Assembly: GCF_051020955.1 (NCBI RefSeq) | Contig: NC_135017.1 | Coordinates: 186,001 to 250,000, forward strand | Direction: 5' to 3' | From: Megalopta genalis | Taxonomy: Eukaryota > Arthropoda > Insecta > Hymenoptera > Halictidae | DNA: 64,000 nt | In this document: positions 43,097 through 53,990 of the stretch, in pieces | Position numbering within the stretch: position 1 is the first letter of the stretch | Layout of the letters: each line of letters begins with the position of its first letter | Made by a program: the position numbers and the translations under genes | Notes under the pieces: model-generated | Database searches by the model: none | Seen by the model: only the letters and a program-made list of their open reading frames with translations | Told to the model about the DNA's origin: nothing

Positions 43097-45487
43097 GGAG
43101 AATTGGCGCCACCCTCCGCCGCGCCTCCAACCCGGGAGACGTGGTCTCAGGTGGTTGGCCGGAAAGCCAAAAAGGCGGCTGCCAAGGCCAACTGCGGCCG
43201 TGAATAAAAAAGGACGGGTGGTCCCGGCGGCCCCCAAGAAGTCACCCCTGCCTCCACGTCCGCCACGCACAGCCGCGGTTACCATAACGGTTCCGGCTGG
43301 CGTGGAGATGACGTACGCGCAGGCGATGGCCACTGCCAGGTCCAAAGTGGACCTGGCAGAAATTGGCATCGCCTCGCTGAGGCCGCGAAGGGCGGTGACC
43401 GGGGGGATAATTCTGGAGGTCCCTGGCACCGATGGAGCCGCCAAGGCCACCGTTCTCGCCACAAACGTGGCGGAAGCGCTGGCGGGAACTGGCGTAAGGG
43501 TCGCGCGTCCTGTCAAAAAAGTCGACCTAAAGGTGCGTGGCCTGGTCGATACGACCACGCCGGCAGAGGTCGCTGCGGCTATTGCCCGTGTGGGCGGGTG
43601 CAGCGAAGGGAACATTAATACCAGTGAAATCCGGTCTTCCCCCTCGGGATTGGGCACTCTCTGGGTCCGATGTCCTGCCGCGGCCGCGCGCAAGGTTGCG
43701 GTCGCGGGCCGGATTACTGTCGGCTGGACCCAGGCAGCCGTGGAGGCCCTGAGCGCCCGGCCTCTGCAGTGTTACCGCTGCCTTGGTGTTGGCCACCCCA
43801 GGCAGCGATGCACTGCTGCCGAGGATAGGTCCGACTGCTGTTATAGATGCGGCAGTCGGAACCATAAGGTGGCAGACTGTGCGGCCACGCCTAATTGCCC
43901 GCTTTGTGCGGGCGAGGGCAAGCCGTCTGGTCACCGCCTCGGCAGCCGGATGTGTCCTGTCAGTGCGTCTCGGTCTCGGCCACCGGCCAGATCGTGGATC
44001 CGGGTTGGAGAAGCCTGCGTCGAGGTGAAGTCCGAGTTGAAATATCTCGGACTGATCCTCGACAGCCGCTGGAGCTTCGATGCTCATCTCAACCGTCTCG
44101 TCCCCCGAGTCGAAAAGGCGGCGGCCTCTTTTGGCCGTCTGCTGCCCAACCTCGGGGGACCGGGAGATCTGGTGCGCCGCCTATACCTGGGCGTGGTGCG
44201 GTCTATGGCCTTATACGGTGCCCCAATTTGGGCGCCGTACGTGATGGCCAGCCGGCGCAACACGCGGTTGTTGCGTCGGCTGCAGAGGCGGATGGCCATC
44301 CGCCTCATAAGAGGTTACCGCACCACGTCTACCGTGGCGGCGCTGGCTCTGACGGGAGAACTTCCCTTCGAGCTTCAGGCGGCGGTGCGCGCCTATGTTT
44401 ATAGGCGCACCAGCATCGCCAGCCGTGCTCGAGGGGCCCCGCCGGAGCGAGAGACGGTCGAGGGCTTCGAGCTCCGGGCCCGGCGACTAGCGCTCGCCAG
44501 ATGCCGTGCCGAGCTTTGCTCCCACGCCGGCGAGCGCGTCCCCGGGGCTCTCCTGCCACACTTCACCACGTGGCGGGAGAGACGGTTCGGCAGGCTCTAC
44601 TACCGAGCGACGCAGATGTTCACCGGGCAAGGCTGCTTCGGTGTCTACCTGTGTCGCATCGGGCGGGAAGCGACGACGGTGTGCCACCATTGTGGCGCGG
44701 AGGAAGACTCGGCGCAGCACACGCTGGAGGAATGTCCCGCCTTTTCAGCGTTGCGCCGAGTCCTAAAACGGGATGTCGGTCACGACCTCGTACTCTCTAG
44801 CCTAGTTGGGGCCATGCTGGAGAGCTCGGGGAAGTGGGCGGCAGCAATCTCTTTCTGCGAAGAGATAATGTCGCGGAAGGAGGCTGCCGAGCAGGATCGG
44901 GAACGAACCGATCCCGCCCGACGTGCCCGGGGACGGCGTGCGCGCCCACGCCGAGAAACCCCGGGCAGCTGAGAGTAGGCGGGCGGCGGGTGTACCAGAA
45001 CATGCTGGTTTCATTGCTCGCCGCCCGCCAACAGAGGAGGACCTCCCCTGTTGGGAGTGGGTGATGACGAGTCGCCTCAAGGAGGCGAGGGTTATATGTG
45101 ATCATCCGCTATACTCGTCATCCCCCCGGCGGCCGCTGTGATCAGGGCGGGGGCTCTGGTCACCTTTCGCACGGTCGCCGGGTCGGGGCGGTGCGAGGTG
45201 CGACCCCTCGCGCCGCTGAATCATATGGAATTAATGGGGGGAGGATTTATCTCCCCCTGGGACGCGGCCGGCCATACCATATCATCTTGATGGCCGGCCA
45301 GGCGAGGGGGAGCCGCGGTAGTGTCCTGTTGAATCGCCAGCGATTTGATCAGCGTCCTCAGGTCGCCGCGGAGGTTTTAGTGGGTCAAACCCCACACTAC
45401 CCTCGTCCCGCTCCCCCGGGCGGGGCGGGGGTGTCTGGCGAGCAGATTTCCTCCACGTAAAATAAAAAAGAAGGTTATTGATAATAT
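43097..45487 (+). mobile_element. R1/TRAS-type LINE with large internal deletion
   Basis: GC-rich. The end of ORF1 is joined directly to the C-terminal end of ORF2, followed by a 3' UTR. The endonuclease and RT palm are missing. The left side begins inside a foldback arm and the right side abuts the LTR at 45488. Confidence 0.8.
43155..44972 (+). pseudogene. In-frame fusion of LINE Gag knuckles to RT C-terminus (605 codons)
   Basis: Residues 1-280 are ORF1-like with three knuckles (CYRCLGVGHPRQRC, CYRCGSRNHKVADC and CPLCAGEGKPSGHRLGSRMC). From about residue 282 (nt 43995) the protein passes into the RT thumb and tail (SELKYLGLILDSRWSFDAHL, SMALYGAPIWAP, RRLQRRMAIRLIRGYRTTS) and a C-terminal zinc motif (CHHCGAEEDSAQHTLEEC). 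There is no catalytic YADD box and no endonuclease. The open frame arises from a deletion and is unlikely to be a functional retroelement protein. ORF1 sequence upstream of the start codon lies in another frame. Confidence 0.8.
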
Positions 45488-45751
45488 TGTTACGGCGACT
45501 TGTCCAAATCAAGTCGCTGTAATGTGAAACTGCCCTGTTGTGAGCAACTCCTTAAAGAAAAATAGAAGAGAGGGGTTGCCACGGAGGTGTTTTATCAACG
45601 GACAATCGAAGAGTCGGGATCGGACCGTCGAGCGATCAACACCATCTAATTCAAAGATCTCTAACATAATTTAATTTAATTGTATTATAGTTCGTGTTCT
45701 GTATTGTAAATAAAATGCCGCGACGCGGGAGAAGTGTAGTAATTCGTAACT
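45488..45751 (+). repeat. LTR of Gypsy D
   Basis: Starts TGTTACGGCG after ATAT and ends near ttcgtaac. Start and end words resemble the solo LTR at 57643-57853. Confidence 0.65.
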
Positions 45752-45752
45752 T

Positions 45753-45770
45753 TGGGGGCTCGTCCGGGAT
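45753..45770 (+). other. Primer-binding site, tRNA-Pro type
   Basis: TGGGGGCTCGTCCGGGAT, 18 bases, is fully complementary to the standard 3' end of tRNA-Pro, and lies one or two bases after the LTR. Confidence 0.8.
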
Positions 45771-45899
45771 CGAAGAATCGATCGGAAATGTCACGCCGGC
45801 ATTGGAGATCCTGTTTGCAAACCTCCGACTCTCAATAAATTAAGCTCTCAAAAAACACAAACGTGTGAACGGAATTTAAAACGTCCCTTTACTTCCGAG

Positions 45900-46657
45900 G
45901 GAATGCTGGAACGGGCGACTGAACGGCATTCTGAACGAGTGGTTGGACATCAACGGGAGTTGCCGCATTGCTGGAGCTGTGGAAAGAAGGGCCACCTCCA
46001 ACGGGATTGTTTAAAGAAAATAAGGAAGGAGTCTTCGCAGGGAAACTTCAAGAAGTCGGTATAATGGGGGATAGTCCGACTTCATCTTCCGTTTTTCCCC
46101 CTATCGTGCTGCGTTTGGAACCTATCCAGCGAGGGATTTTCTTCGTCGAAGGCATCGTTGGAGCGAAGAAAAGGAAAATCATCTTAGACACGGGCTCATC
46201 GGTTAACCTTCTACGGGAGACTTATGCTACAAGGCAGAATAGTTCGGCGAGCATGACAGGAGTGAAGATTTTTTCAGTCTCCGGTCAGAGATTACCGATT
46301 TTTGGTAAAAAGCATCTACCTGTTTCTATTGGAGAAGTCGAGACCGAAGAAGAGTTCTTCTTCGTCAGTATGATGGAAGAATGCATTTTGGGAATCGAAT
46401 TTCTTAAAAAGCATGCCTGTCAACTGGACTTTACAAACGAGGTTCTTCATTTGAAAGGAATGCAAGTGCCGTTGCTGAAGTATGGAGAAGATTCGGCTAC
46501 GAAGGAGATAAAGAAAAACAGGAATACATTAGTACCGGATCATCTTCAGGATCTTCATCAGAGATGTTCTATAAACCTGTTCGCAGAGCAAAAGAAAACT
46601 TTTGCCGAGTTATTGACGGAATTTGCAGATGTTTTTGCGAAAGATTCCGAAGAGATT
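45900..46657 (+). pseudogene. Gypsy D gag knuckle and protease fragment
   Basis: A CCHC knuckle (CWSCGKKGHLQRDC) lies at 45969-46010 in one frame. The protease is in the -1 frame relative to it (45968-46663) with IILDTGSSVNLL, its catalytic Asp near 46187, followed by LGIEFLKKHACQLDF and a linker toward RT (LLTEFADVFAKDSEEIL). Most of Gag and all of RT onward are missing. Confidence 0.8.
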
Positions 46658-49600
46658 CTGTAGATTTAGCTTGGGAAAATCACCAATTTGATATTGTACT
46701 TGCATTATTAAAAGCTGATTCAGATTTTCCTAATCACTTTGATCTAACTGTGTTAAATGAAGGAAATGTTCAGAAGGAATTTAAAGAATTTGTTGGAAAG
46801 AGAAATTCTTTACATGAACAAATTAAAGAAAACCATTTAGAGGATATTAAAGTTTATACGGATACTATTAGCGAATCGAAGCTTTGCTTAAATAGTGAAA
46901 GTCAATCGGCAATGTTTACAGCTATTGAAAAAAAAAGATTCGAAATTTTTGCGTTTCTTAAGTCCGCTGGATTCATGTTTAAAAATGAAGATGAAAAAGA
47001 ATGCATAAATAAACTCTCTCAAGGAGAAAAAGATACTCTAAAAACAGAAATAATTTCTAAATTTCCTCAAATTGATCAAGGACATATTCTTTACCTAACA
47101 TCAAAATCAAGATCAGAGAAACTCGTCGACAAAGAGCTAATCGAGAAACTTTATAGGTCTTTGGATGCTATTCCTGAAGTTTCAATAATTCTAAAAGTGA
47201 TACAATATATAGATTGTCTTGACATAATTTTTGATTTTGATAATGACAATATTAGCGATATTAATCCTACTGCTTCAGAAAGTACAAAAGGAACTACTGA
47301 TTATAAAGACGGTAGAATTTACTTAGCAGCTAAGATAGAAGAAAATAAGCTATTGGGTACTTTAGCTCAAGAGTTAACGCATCTTGCAATCTATATCCTA
47401 TATAAAAATGGTTGTAATCCATATGACAATAATTTAGAAAATTGTGAAAAGCGAGCTTTTGAAACAATAACGGCGAATATTAAAGATACAAAATAGAATA
47501 CAAAAGATATAGTTAAGGAGATACACAGTAATACTGAAGATAGTCCGCTCATAACACTAGCAAGAGCATTTACATATCCGGAGGATGAGCAGCAATCTGA
47601 ACTAATTGTAAGTATTCCACATATACTTGCACGATATCATGATGAAGGAAGAAGATGGTTGCTTAATACAAATAAAGAAATCAAGTCGCTTTTTGAGTAC
47701 TACACCGATCAAGCAAAAGGAGGAATAGCATATCGATGTAAGGAATTCATTGAAAACAGTTTTTTAATTAAGCCAAGGAATAGTGTACAAGTTCTTAATG
47801 AATATTTAGGAGAAATGAACAATATAATAAAATATGAGATGCATTTTGAAAATCCTATTGATCTTGATAACTTTCTAAGGTCAAACGAACAAGTTTTTCT
47901 TCTAAAAACAGAGAACACGTTGTTAAGCATTTTAAGTATTTATGAAAGCTTAACAATTGAGAATAGAAATTATCCAATACGAGATTGTCTTTTTTTAAAA
48001 TTTAATTCTTATATGGAGAAGGGAGACAAAATCAACCACCTATACTATTCTGCAGCAGGAAAAATGCTATGCATAAGATATCCTTACGATTCAGATAAGG
48101 AAAGATTATCAGATGTTTTAAAAATTTTAAATACACTTTTAAAAGAAAAATCAGATAGAAAAGTCGTATTCATAATACCAGAAAGTAAAATAGAGGAATT
48201 TCATGAAATGAAAAGGGTGTTCACCAACAAATGTTATAAAGAAGCAACAGACCGCAAATTCACATTAAATGACCTAACTGAAGAATCACAGCAGAAACTC
48301 TTGGAACGAGAAGTAGTACTGCAAGGAGCAAAAATTAATTTGAAGAAATTAATTGGTAAGTGGGATAAAAATGCAAAACAAGTAATTGATGCCGAAACGT
48401 TAGAGGGACTTATTGTCAATAAAGTAATCAAGATAGGTAGTAGTCCATTAGGCACAACTGATTTAGAAGGAGCATATTCTGACTTAGTTGACGAAGTCAA
48501 TATGAAAACTTTGGTTGATAAATTATTATCAGAAGAATCAAATGATATTTACATTATTAGTGGGATACCTAGCACAGTCAAAGAGAACAAGTTAATTGAA
48601 TACCTAGTAAATGCAGATATAGATAATAGCAAAATACCAAAAGTGAATGATCTCAAAAGTCGAATAGCAATATTGAATCAAGATATTGACACAGCTATTG
48701 ACAATAGAATACAAGTAGCTGGTGATCAATTTAAAAAAGAAGATTTTAAACAAATATGTCAGAACAATCGGGAAAGAAAGATTTATTGGATTAATGTAAA
48801 ACATGAAGGTAGTGCATCTAAATTCATGCTAGAACAAATTTATAACCCTGACTTTTACTTAAAAAGTAACAGATTTAATAATGAAGTAATTATTGAAAAG
48901 AATGTAAAAGAACAGTTAGCGAGTCCTACACTTTCTGAAATATTTATTATCGGTGGCCGAAGCAAAAAGGAGGTCACAAGATGGCTTCAATTTAGTGATA
49001 ATAAAGAACAAATAGAATTTGAAAGAAATTATAAGGATCATAGGATTAAGTTCCTAAATTCTCAACATAATATGCTAATTATTTTTGAAGAACTAGTTGT
49101 ACAAAATTACGCCAAAACAGTTCATTTGCTTAAGTTTGAACAAGAACAGCTTATTTGGTGTAAAACTTATGGTTCATTAAAGAATTTGAGTAAATATAGA
49201 GGTAAAGACCATACAAATTCTAAACGTTTAATAAGAGAAGATGCGTTAATTATTGAAATTAAAGACGTTAAAGTAGTAATCATCGCTGGTGATCCAAGAA
49301 TTGGAAAAACTACTACTTTGGTTAAGTTATACGAGTTACAGTATGTATTACAATCTGGCGCAAGAGAGTCGATTATTAAATCGCATTGGTTGATTACTGT
49401 CAATCTAAAAGATTACTTAGATGCAATAAGGGATATTGATTTTAATATACCAATACATATTAATATACCAATAACAGATTTTTTATTACAAGTTGATAAA
49501 AATATAAGCAATGATTTTGCCAGAAGATTATTAGGTATGGCGCTGGTAAGGCAGGATTTTGGAATGCCTTTATTAATAACATTTGATGGATTTGATGAAG

Positions 49601-49920
49601 TTTTAGATGAAGGGAATAGAGATAAAGTTATCACATTATTACAACGTTTAAAAGATAAAACTAAAGCTAAATTATGGATTACTACTCGTCTCCATTATGA
49701 GCATATTTTAGAGAGTGCAGTTTCAACATTTGCTATAAAGCTTGAACCAATTGGTGATGAAACAACGAGCGAATTCATTAAAGATCACTTAAATAATCAT
49801 CGAAGTCTCATTTTAAGTCATGACAATTTTCAAAGTATCTTTGAAGATAGCGATGAAATAATAGAAAATACGAGGGTGCAAACATACACCATGGCATTCT
49901 TAAGTAAAATGCACGAAGTA

Positions 49921-52093
49921 CAGGTAGCCCTCCTACAACACGGCATCTTATAACACGGTTTCGATATAACACGATTTCGTAAATTGCGGAAACCCTCCTA
50001 CAACACGGTATCCTATAACACGGTTTCGCTCTAACACGATAAGAAAATTGCAAAAACCTTTGTACAGCACTGTACTTCTACAGCTGCGACGAGGCTTACC
50101 GTGGCCTGAAAACAAAAGTGTCTCACGCTGCTGGTTGGCAGTCTGCGTCAAGCCACGGTGTGTTAAAGAATAACTTTTTCGTCTTTAAGACATTAAGCTT
50201 CAGTCCCAAGCCATGTCCGTTAAAGATAAAAAACAACGTTCTAGAGGAAATTTATTTCTTTAGAAGTAAAGATACAAATCTTGGAGCGTCTTTTGAAAGG
50301 AGAAAAAGCATCTCACATTAGAAAAAGCCTTAATTTGGATGAAACAACAGTCCGGACTATCAAGAAAAATGAAAAAGAAAAAAGAAGTGCAGTTGCTGCA
50401 GGATCTTTGACATCCGCAAAACGTGCAGCTCGCTCCCGGGCGCCAATAATTGAGAAAATGGAAAAAGCACTCACCATTTGGACTGATGATTACTGTCAAA
50501 AAAGAATTCCATTAGATGGCAATATCATCAAACAAAAAGCACTAAATATTTACAAACATCTTAAAGAACAAGGAGAATCCTCTGTCAACCCAGATTTTGT
50601 GGCAAGTAAAGGTTATTCGAAAAATTCAAAAATCGTTTTGAGCAAGGATACACAGCAGATAAAGGGGCTTTGGTGGAAAAATACGCCCAGTAGAACCTTT
50701 ATATCGAAAAAAGAAAACACAGCACCCGGATTTAAGGTGTCTAAAGATCGTCCAACGCTCCTTTTGTGCAGTAATGCATCGGGGGTCTTTATGACAAAAC
50801 CCTTGTTAGTTTATAGATCTTTAAATTCTCGTGCACTTAAAGGCGTAAATAGAAACACCTTACCAGTATATTGGAAAGCAAATCCAAGAGCTTGGGTAAC
50901 TGGAAATTTATTTAAAGATTAGTTCTTAAATTGTTTTGTGCCAAACGTTAAACGTTATTTAAGACAGAAAAATTTGAGCTTCAAGGCACTATTACTATTA
51001 GATAATGCTCCATGTCACCCACAACATTTGAATCATCCCAACGTCAAAATACTGTTCCTACCACCTAACACTACTTAGTTGCTCCAACCATTGGTTCAAG
51101 GTATTATTTATACCTTTAAAACGTATTACATAAGAAGAGCATTACAGTGGATTTTAGACGTAACCGATTCAAAATCAATTAATGTAATGGAAGCTTGGAA
51201 GAAATTTTCAATCAAGCACTATATCGACATCATATCTTTGTCGCTGAAAGAACTGAAAACATCAACGTTAAATGCGTGTTGGAAGAAGATATGGCCCTCT
51301 TCAGTTGAAATAGACAACGTGCGTGAATCGTCAGAAAATGAAATTGGTGGCATATTAGAACTTTCTAAATCAATCGGAGGCGAAGGTTTTGTGGATATAG
51401 CTATTGAAGACGTTTAAGATTTATTAGTGGAAGAAGAAATTGACGAAGCGGATTTGATAGAAATGGCATCCGAAGCTGTAAATCAAATCGATTCTGAGGA
51501 CACTAGCACTGATGAAGATTGTGCAGTTAATAATTTAACATTAAAAAAATTACAAGAAGGCCTAAGCTTAGCTGAAAATCTCGAGACATTTTTCTTGAAT
51601 GCAGACCCTTCCACTGACAGAAGCCGAAAATTCAAAAGGGAGCTGCAAAACTGTCTAGCTCCATACCGAGAAATTTACAATGACCTGGTAAGAACCAGCA
51701 ACCAAAGTACAATTACAGACTTTTTTAAGAGGGAAGAAGATGCAAGAACTTTAAATGAAGAAAAAAGTTCTGAAAGTGAAGGCGATATCATTCCACCGAA
51801 AAAACATTCTCGATTGATTATACTGAGCAGTGACGACGAAGAAATTTATTAAATTAGAATTGCGTGAAATTAAAATAATATTTTTTGTTTTTTTTTTGTT
51901 TTGTGTTGTACATACATTTATATTTTTAATAAGAATTAAGTTGTTTATGTAGAATTAAAAAAAAATTTGTTTTTAACAAGTTTTCGGAACGTAACCCCCC
52001 TTTTTGTACTGGCTCTGGATCTCATACAACACGATTTCACACAACATGGCATTTTCTAGGAACCTATCTACCGTATTATAGGAAGGTTACCTG
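49921..52093 (+). mobile_element. Tigger/pogo DNA transposon inside the NACHT gene
   Basis: Terminal inverted repeats caggtagccctcctacaaca and (right end inverted) caggtaaccttcctataata. TA duplications at 49919-49920 and 52094-52095. The length plus TA is 2,175 bases, so the host reading frame is conserved across it. Subterminal repeats of the word ataacacggtttcg occur at the left end. Confidence 0.9.
50281..51852 (+). pseudogene. Tigger/pogo transposase, one frame with three stops
   Basis: A single frame with stops at 50920, 51076 and 51415. Contains an N-terminal DNA-binding part (GEKASHIRKSLNLDETTVRTI), KGLWWKNTPSRTF, RPTLLLCSNASG, LLLLDNAPCHP (second catalytic Asp at 51001) and LLQPLVQGII, where the family has Asp in place of Val (codon 51094-51096). 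An acidic tail ends SSDDEEIY. A related start-like segment at 50214 (MSVKDKK) lies in another frame. The transposase is inactive by several independent lesions. Confidence 0.85.
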
Positions 52094-52896
52094 TATTTAA
52101 AGGCGATGTATCTAAACTCATTGGAAGACCATTACAGCTTTATTTAATGTTAGAAGGTGCTACGAGATATTTTAAAGAATGGACGCGAGATATTAATAAT
52201 GGTCAAGGCCCTGGCTTTAGTTATCTGCGAATTGACATATGGAAATTATATGAAACTTTGTTGATAGAAAGTATAGTATTTATTTTAAAAAAGCAAAAGA
52301 TAAAGAACAACTAAGACAGGAGCAAGATAAAATAACTTTTGATAATTATCATAAATCTCTAACTAAATCTTTCATCCTTGAATCTGCACCAAAACAATCT
52401 TTAAAAACATTTAGAGATACATTACTATTAGCTGGGATTATCAGATCTGATGGTAGCAATATTGAGTTTATACACTCAACTGTTAGAGACTACTTTGCTG
52501 CTAAAGTATTCGTACATTAGATAGCAAAATAGAAAGCAGGGAATGAGTATATACTAACAAAATCAAAAAAACACGAGTATTGATTAAAAGAGATTTTAAT
52601 AAAGTCAGATTATCAAGTTATATTAATAATATATTTAAACAGTATAAGAATATTTTTAAACAGTAAACTTCTAAAAGAGAAAATGACAAATATACATCTA
52701 CAAGAGGAATATTATGATAAGGATGTTTCATTTGTAGCAATTAAGGAAAGTAATATAGAAATCGCCCGTTTTTTGTTAGATGATTTGGATAATTCACGTC
52801 GCATTATTAATGCTATAAACAATGATAGCTTGACTGTTTTTCACATGGCTTTTGTAACTGGTAACTTGGACATGGTTAAATTTCTGATAAATGAAG

Positions 52897-53590
52897 TGTA
52901 ACGTATGGAGAATCTTCCCGCGAATTTTTATATTCCTTCCTGAAGGCATACGCCAGGCTGGCGCCAGCCAGCCGTGGGTTCATTTGTATATCGCGAGTGA
53001 AGTACCTCCAAGGGAGTACGATGACGAACGTTTCTGGAATTGGACCACATTAGGAACACCCCCACTACCATTTTCTCCAGAGAAAATCTGGTTATATAAA
53101 GGGCCCAAACGCGAACAGAAATCGGGCTAGTTTCGAGTCATTTGTCGACGTGGAAACTCGTCGAGCAAACAATCTAGTAGGTAGTAGATACCAGATTAGA
53201 AGCCCCCGCCGATTCAATGCGATAAGCTGAGTGCGCGATGGAGTCCGCGAACACTTAGATACATTTATAGAAAACCAAAACTCGTAATAAACTAGCTTTT
53301 ACCAGTTTCTTTGGTTACAAATTCAATTATTTCCATTTCCTATTTCGAACCAGTAGTTGGTACAACCAAAAAAGATATATCTTTATCGCTCGAGGTATAT
53401 CTTTAATTCTCTTTTCTTGCAAAAAGTCACGAGACAACCTAATACCAATTTCCCTAAATACTATCCTAACCTTAAAGGTAACCACCCGTGCCGAAATAAG
53501 CATTGGCTGGTCTACGAATGTCCCTTAGAAAAATCCCACTTGCATGTAACCTCCGGCCACGTAAAACTGCCTGGCCCTCGGCTCGTAACA
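52897..53590 (+). repeat. Solo LTR inside the ankyrin region
   Basis: TGTAACG...CGTAACA ends, 694 bases, flanked by GAAG (52893-52896) and AAAG (53591-53594), a 4-bp duplication with one change. Contains a TATATAAAGGG promoter-like word near 53094. The ankyrin sequence resumes directly after it. Confidence 0.8.
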
Positions 53591-53960
53591 AAAGCAAAGG
53601 TCGATGTTAATGTTAAAAACTACGATGGCGACACAATTTTGCACATGACTGTTAGCTCTCGTAATTTGAGCATGGTTTAATTTCTGGTAAATGAAATAAA
53701 AACCGATGTTAATGCTAAAAACTCTGATCGCAACACAATTTTGCACGTGGCTGTTAGATCTGGTAACTTGGACATGGTTTAATTTCTGATAAATGAAATA
53801 AAAGCCAATATTAATGCTAAAGACTATTATGGCAACACATTTTTGCACACTGCTGGTAGCTCTGGTAACTTGGACATGGTTAAATTTCTGATAAATGAAG
53901 CAAAGGCCGATGTTAATGCTAGAAATATTGATGGCAACACAATGTTGCGAAGCTTATCAA
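53591..53960 (+). repeat. Tandem ankyrin-repeat DNA units with shared nonsense codon
   Basis: About four 33-codon units (VNVKNYDGDTILHMTV, VNAKNSDRNTILHVAV, INAKDYYGNTFLHTAG, VNARNIDGNTML). The first two units end ATG GTT TAA TTT, while the third reads ATG GTT AAA TTT. Confidence 0.85.
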
Positions 53961-53990
53961 TATTGTCACTCGAATATGGCTCTTTTTTAC

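Larger units (their letters stand above)
45488..46657 (+). mobile_element. Ty3/Gypsy element D fragment: LTR, primer site, gag tail, protease
   Basis: The LTR (45488-45751) is followed by a primer site, a short Gag remnant and a protease frame that stops being retroviral-like at about 46657, where host sequence of the NACHT gene begins. A related solo LTR lies in an intron at 57643-57853. Confidence 0.8.
46658..53990 (+). pseudogene. Zincin-like / NACHT / ankyrin-repeat protein, pseudogene interrupted by two transposons
   Basis: One frame runs from 46658 to 49920 (about 1,088 codons) with a single stop, TAG at 47494. Parts in order: an alpha-helical N-terminus (LAWENHQFDIVLALL); GTLAQELTHLAIYILY at 47356-47403, where the zincin motif HExxH reads QELTH (47368-47382); a long helical spacer; Walker A GDPRIGKTT (49288 onward); Walker B LLITFDGFDEV (49570-49602), typical of NACHT NTPases; and AKLWITTRL. 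A Tigger transposon interrupts it at 49921. The same frame resumes at 52096 (VSKLIGRPLQLYLMLEGATR), shifts near 52255, and continues to FIHSTVRDYFAAKVF with stops near 52518. Ankyrin repeats follow (52740-52896 and 53591-53950), split by a solo LTR. No introns are seen. Such proteins would be intracellular sensors of unknown ligand. Symbiont origin or host multigene family both remain possible. Confidence 0.75.

Noticed and set aside
43061..43693. 210-codon minus-strand open frame opposite the fused Gag
   Set aside because: Antisense shadow; low-complexity Ala/Arg composition.
45488..46657. Endogenous gammaretrovirus, suggested by the tRNA-Pro primer site
   Set aside because: The protease and linker toward RT are Gypsy-like, no envelope frame is present, and the context is insect DNA.
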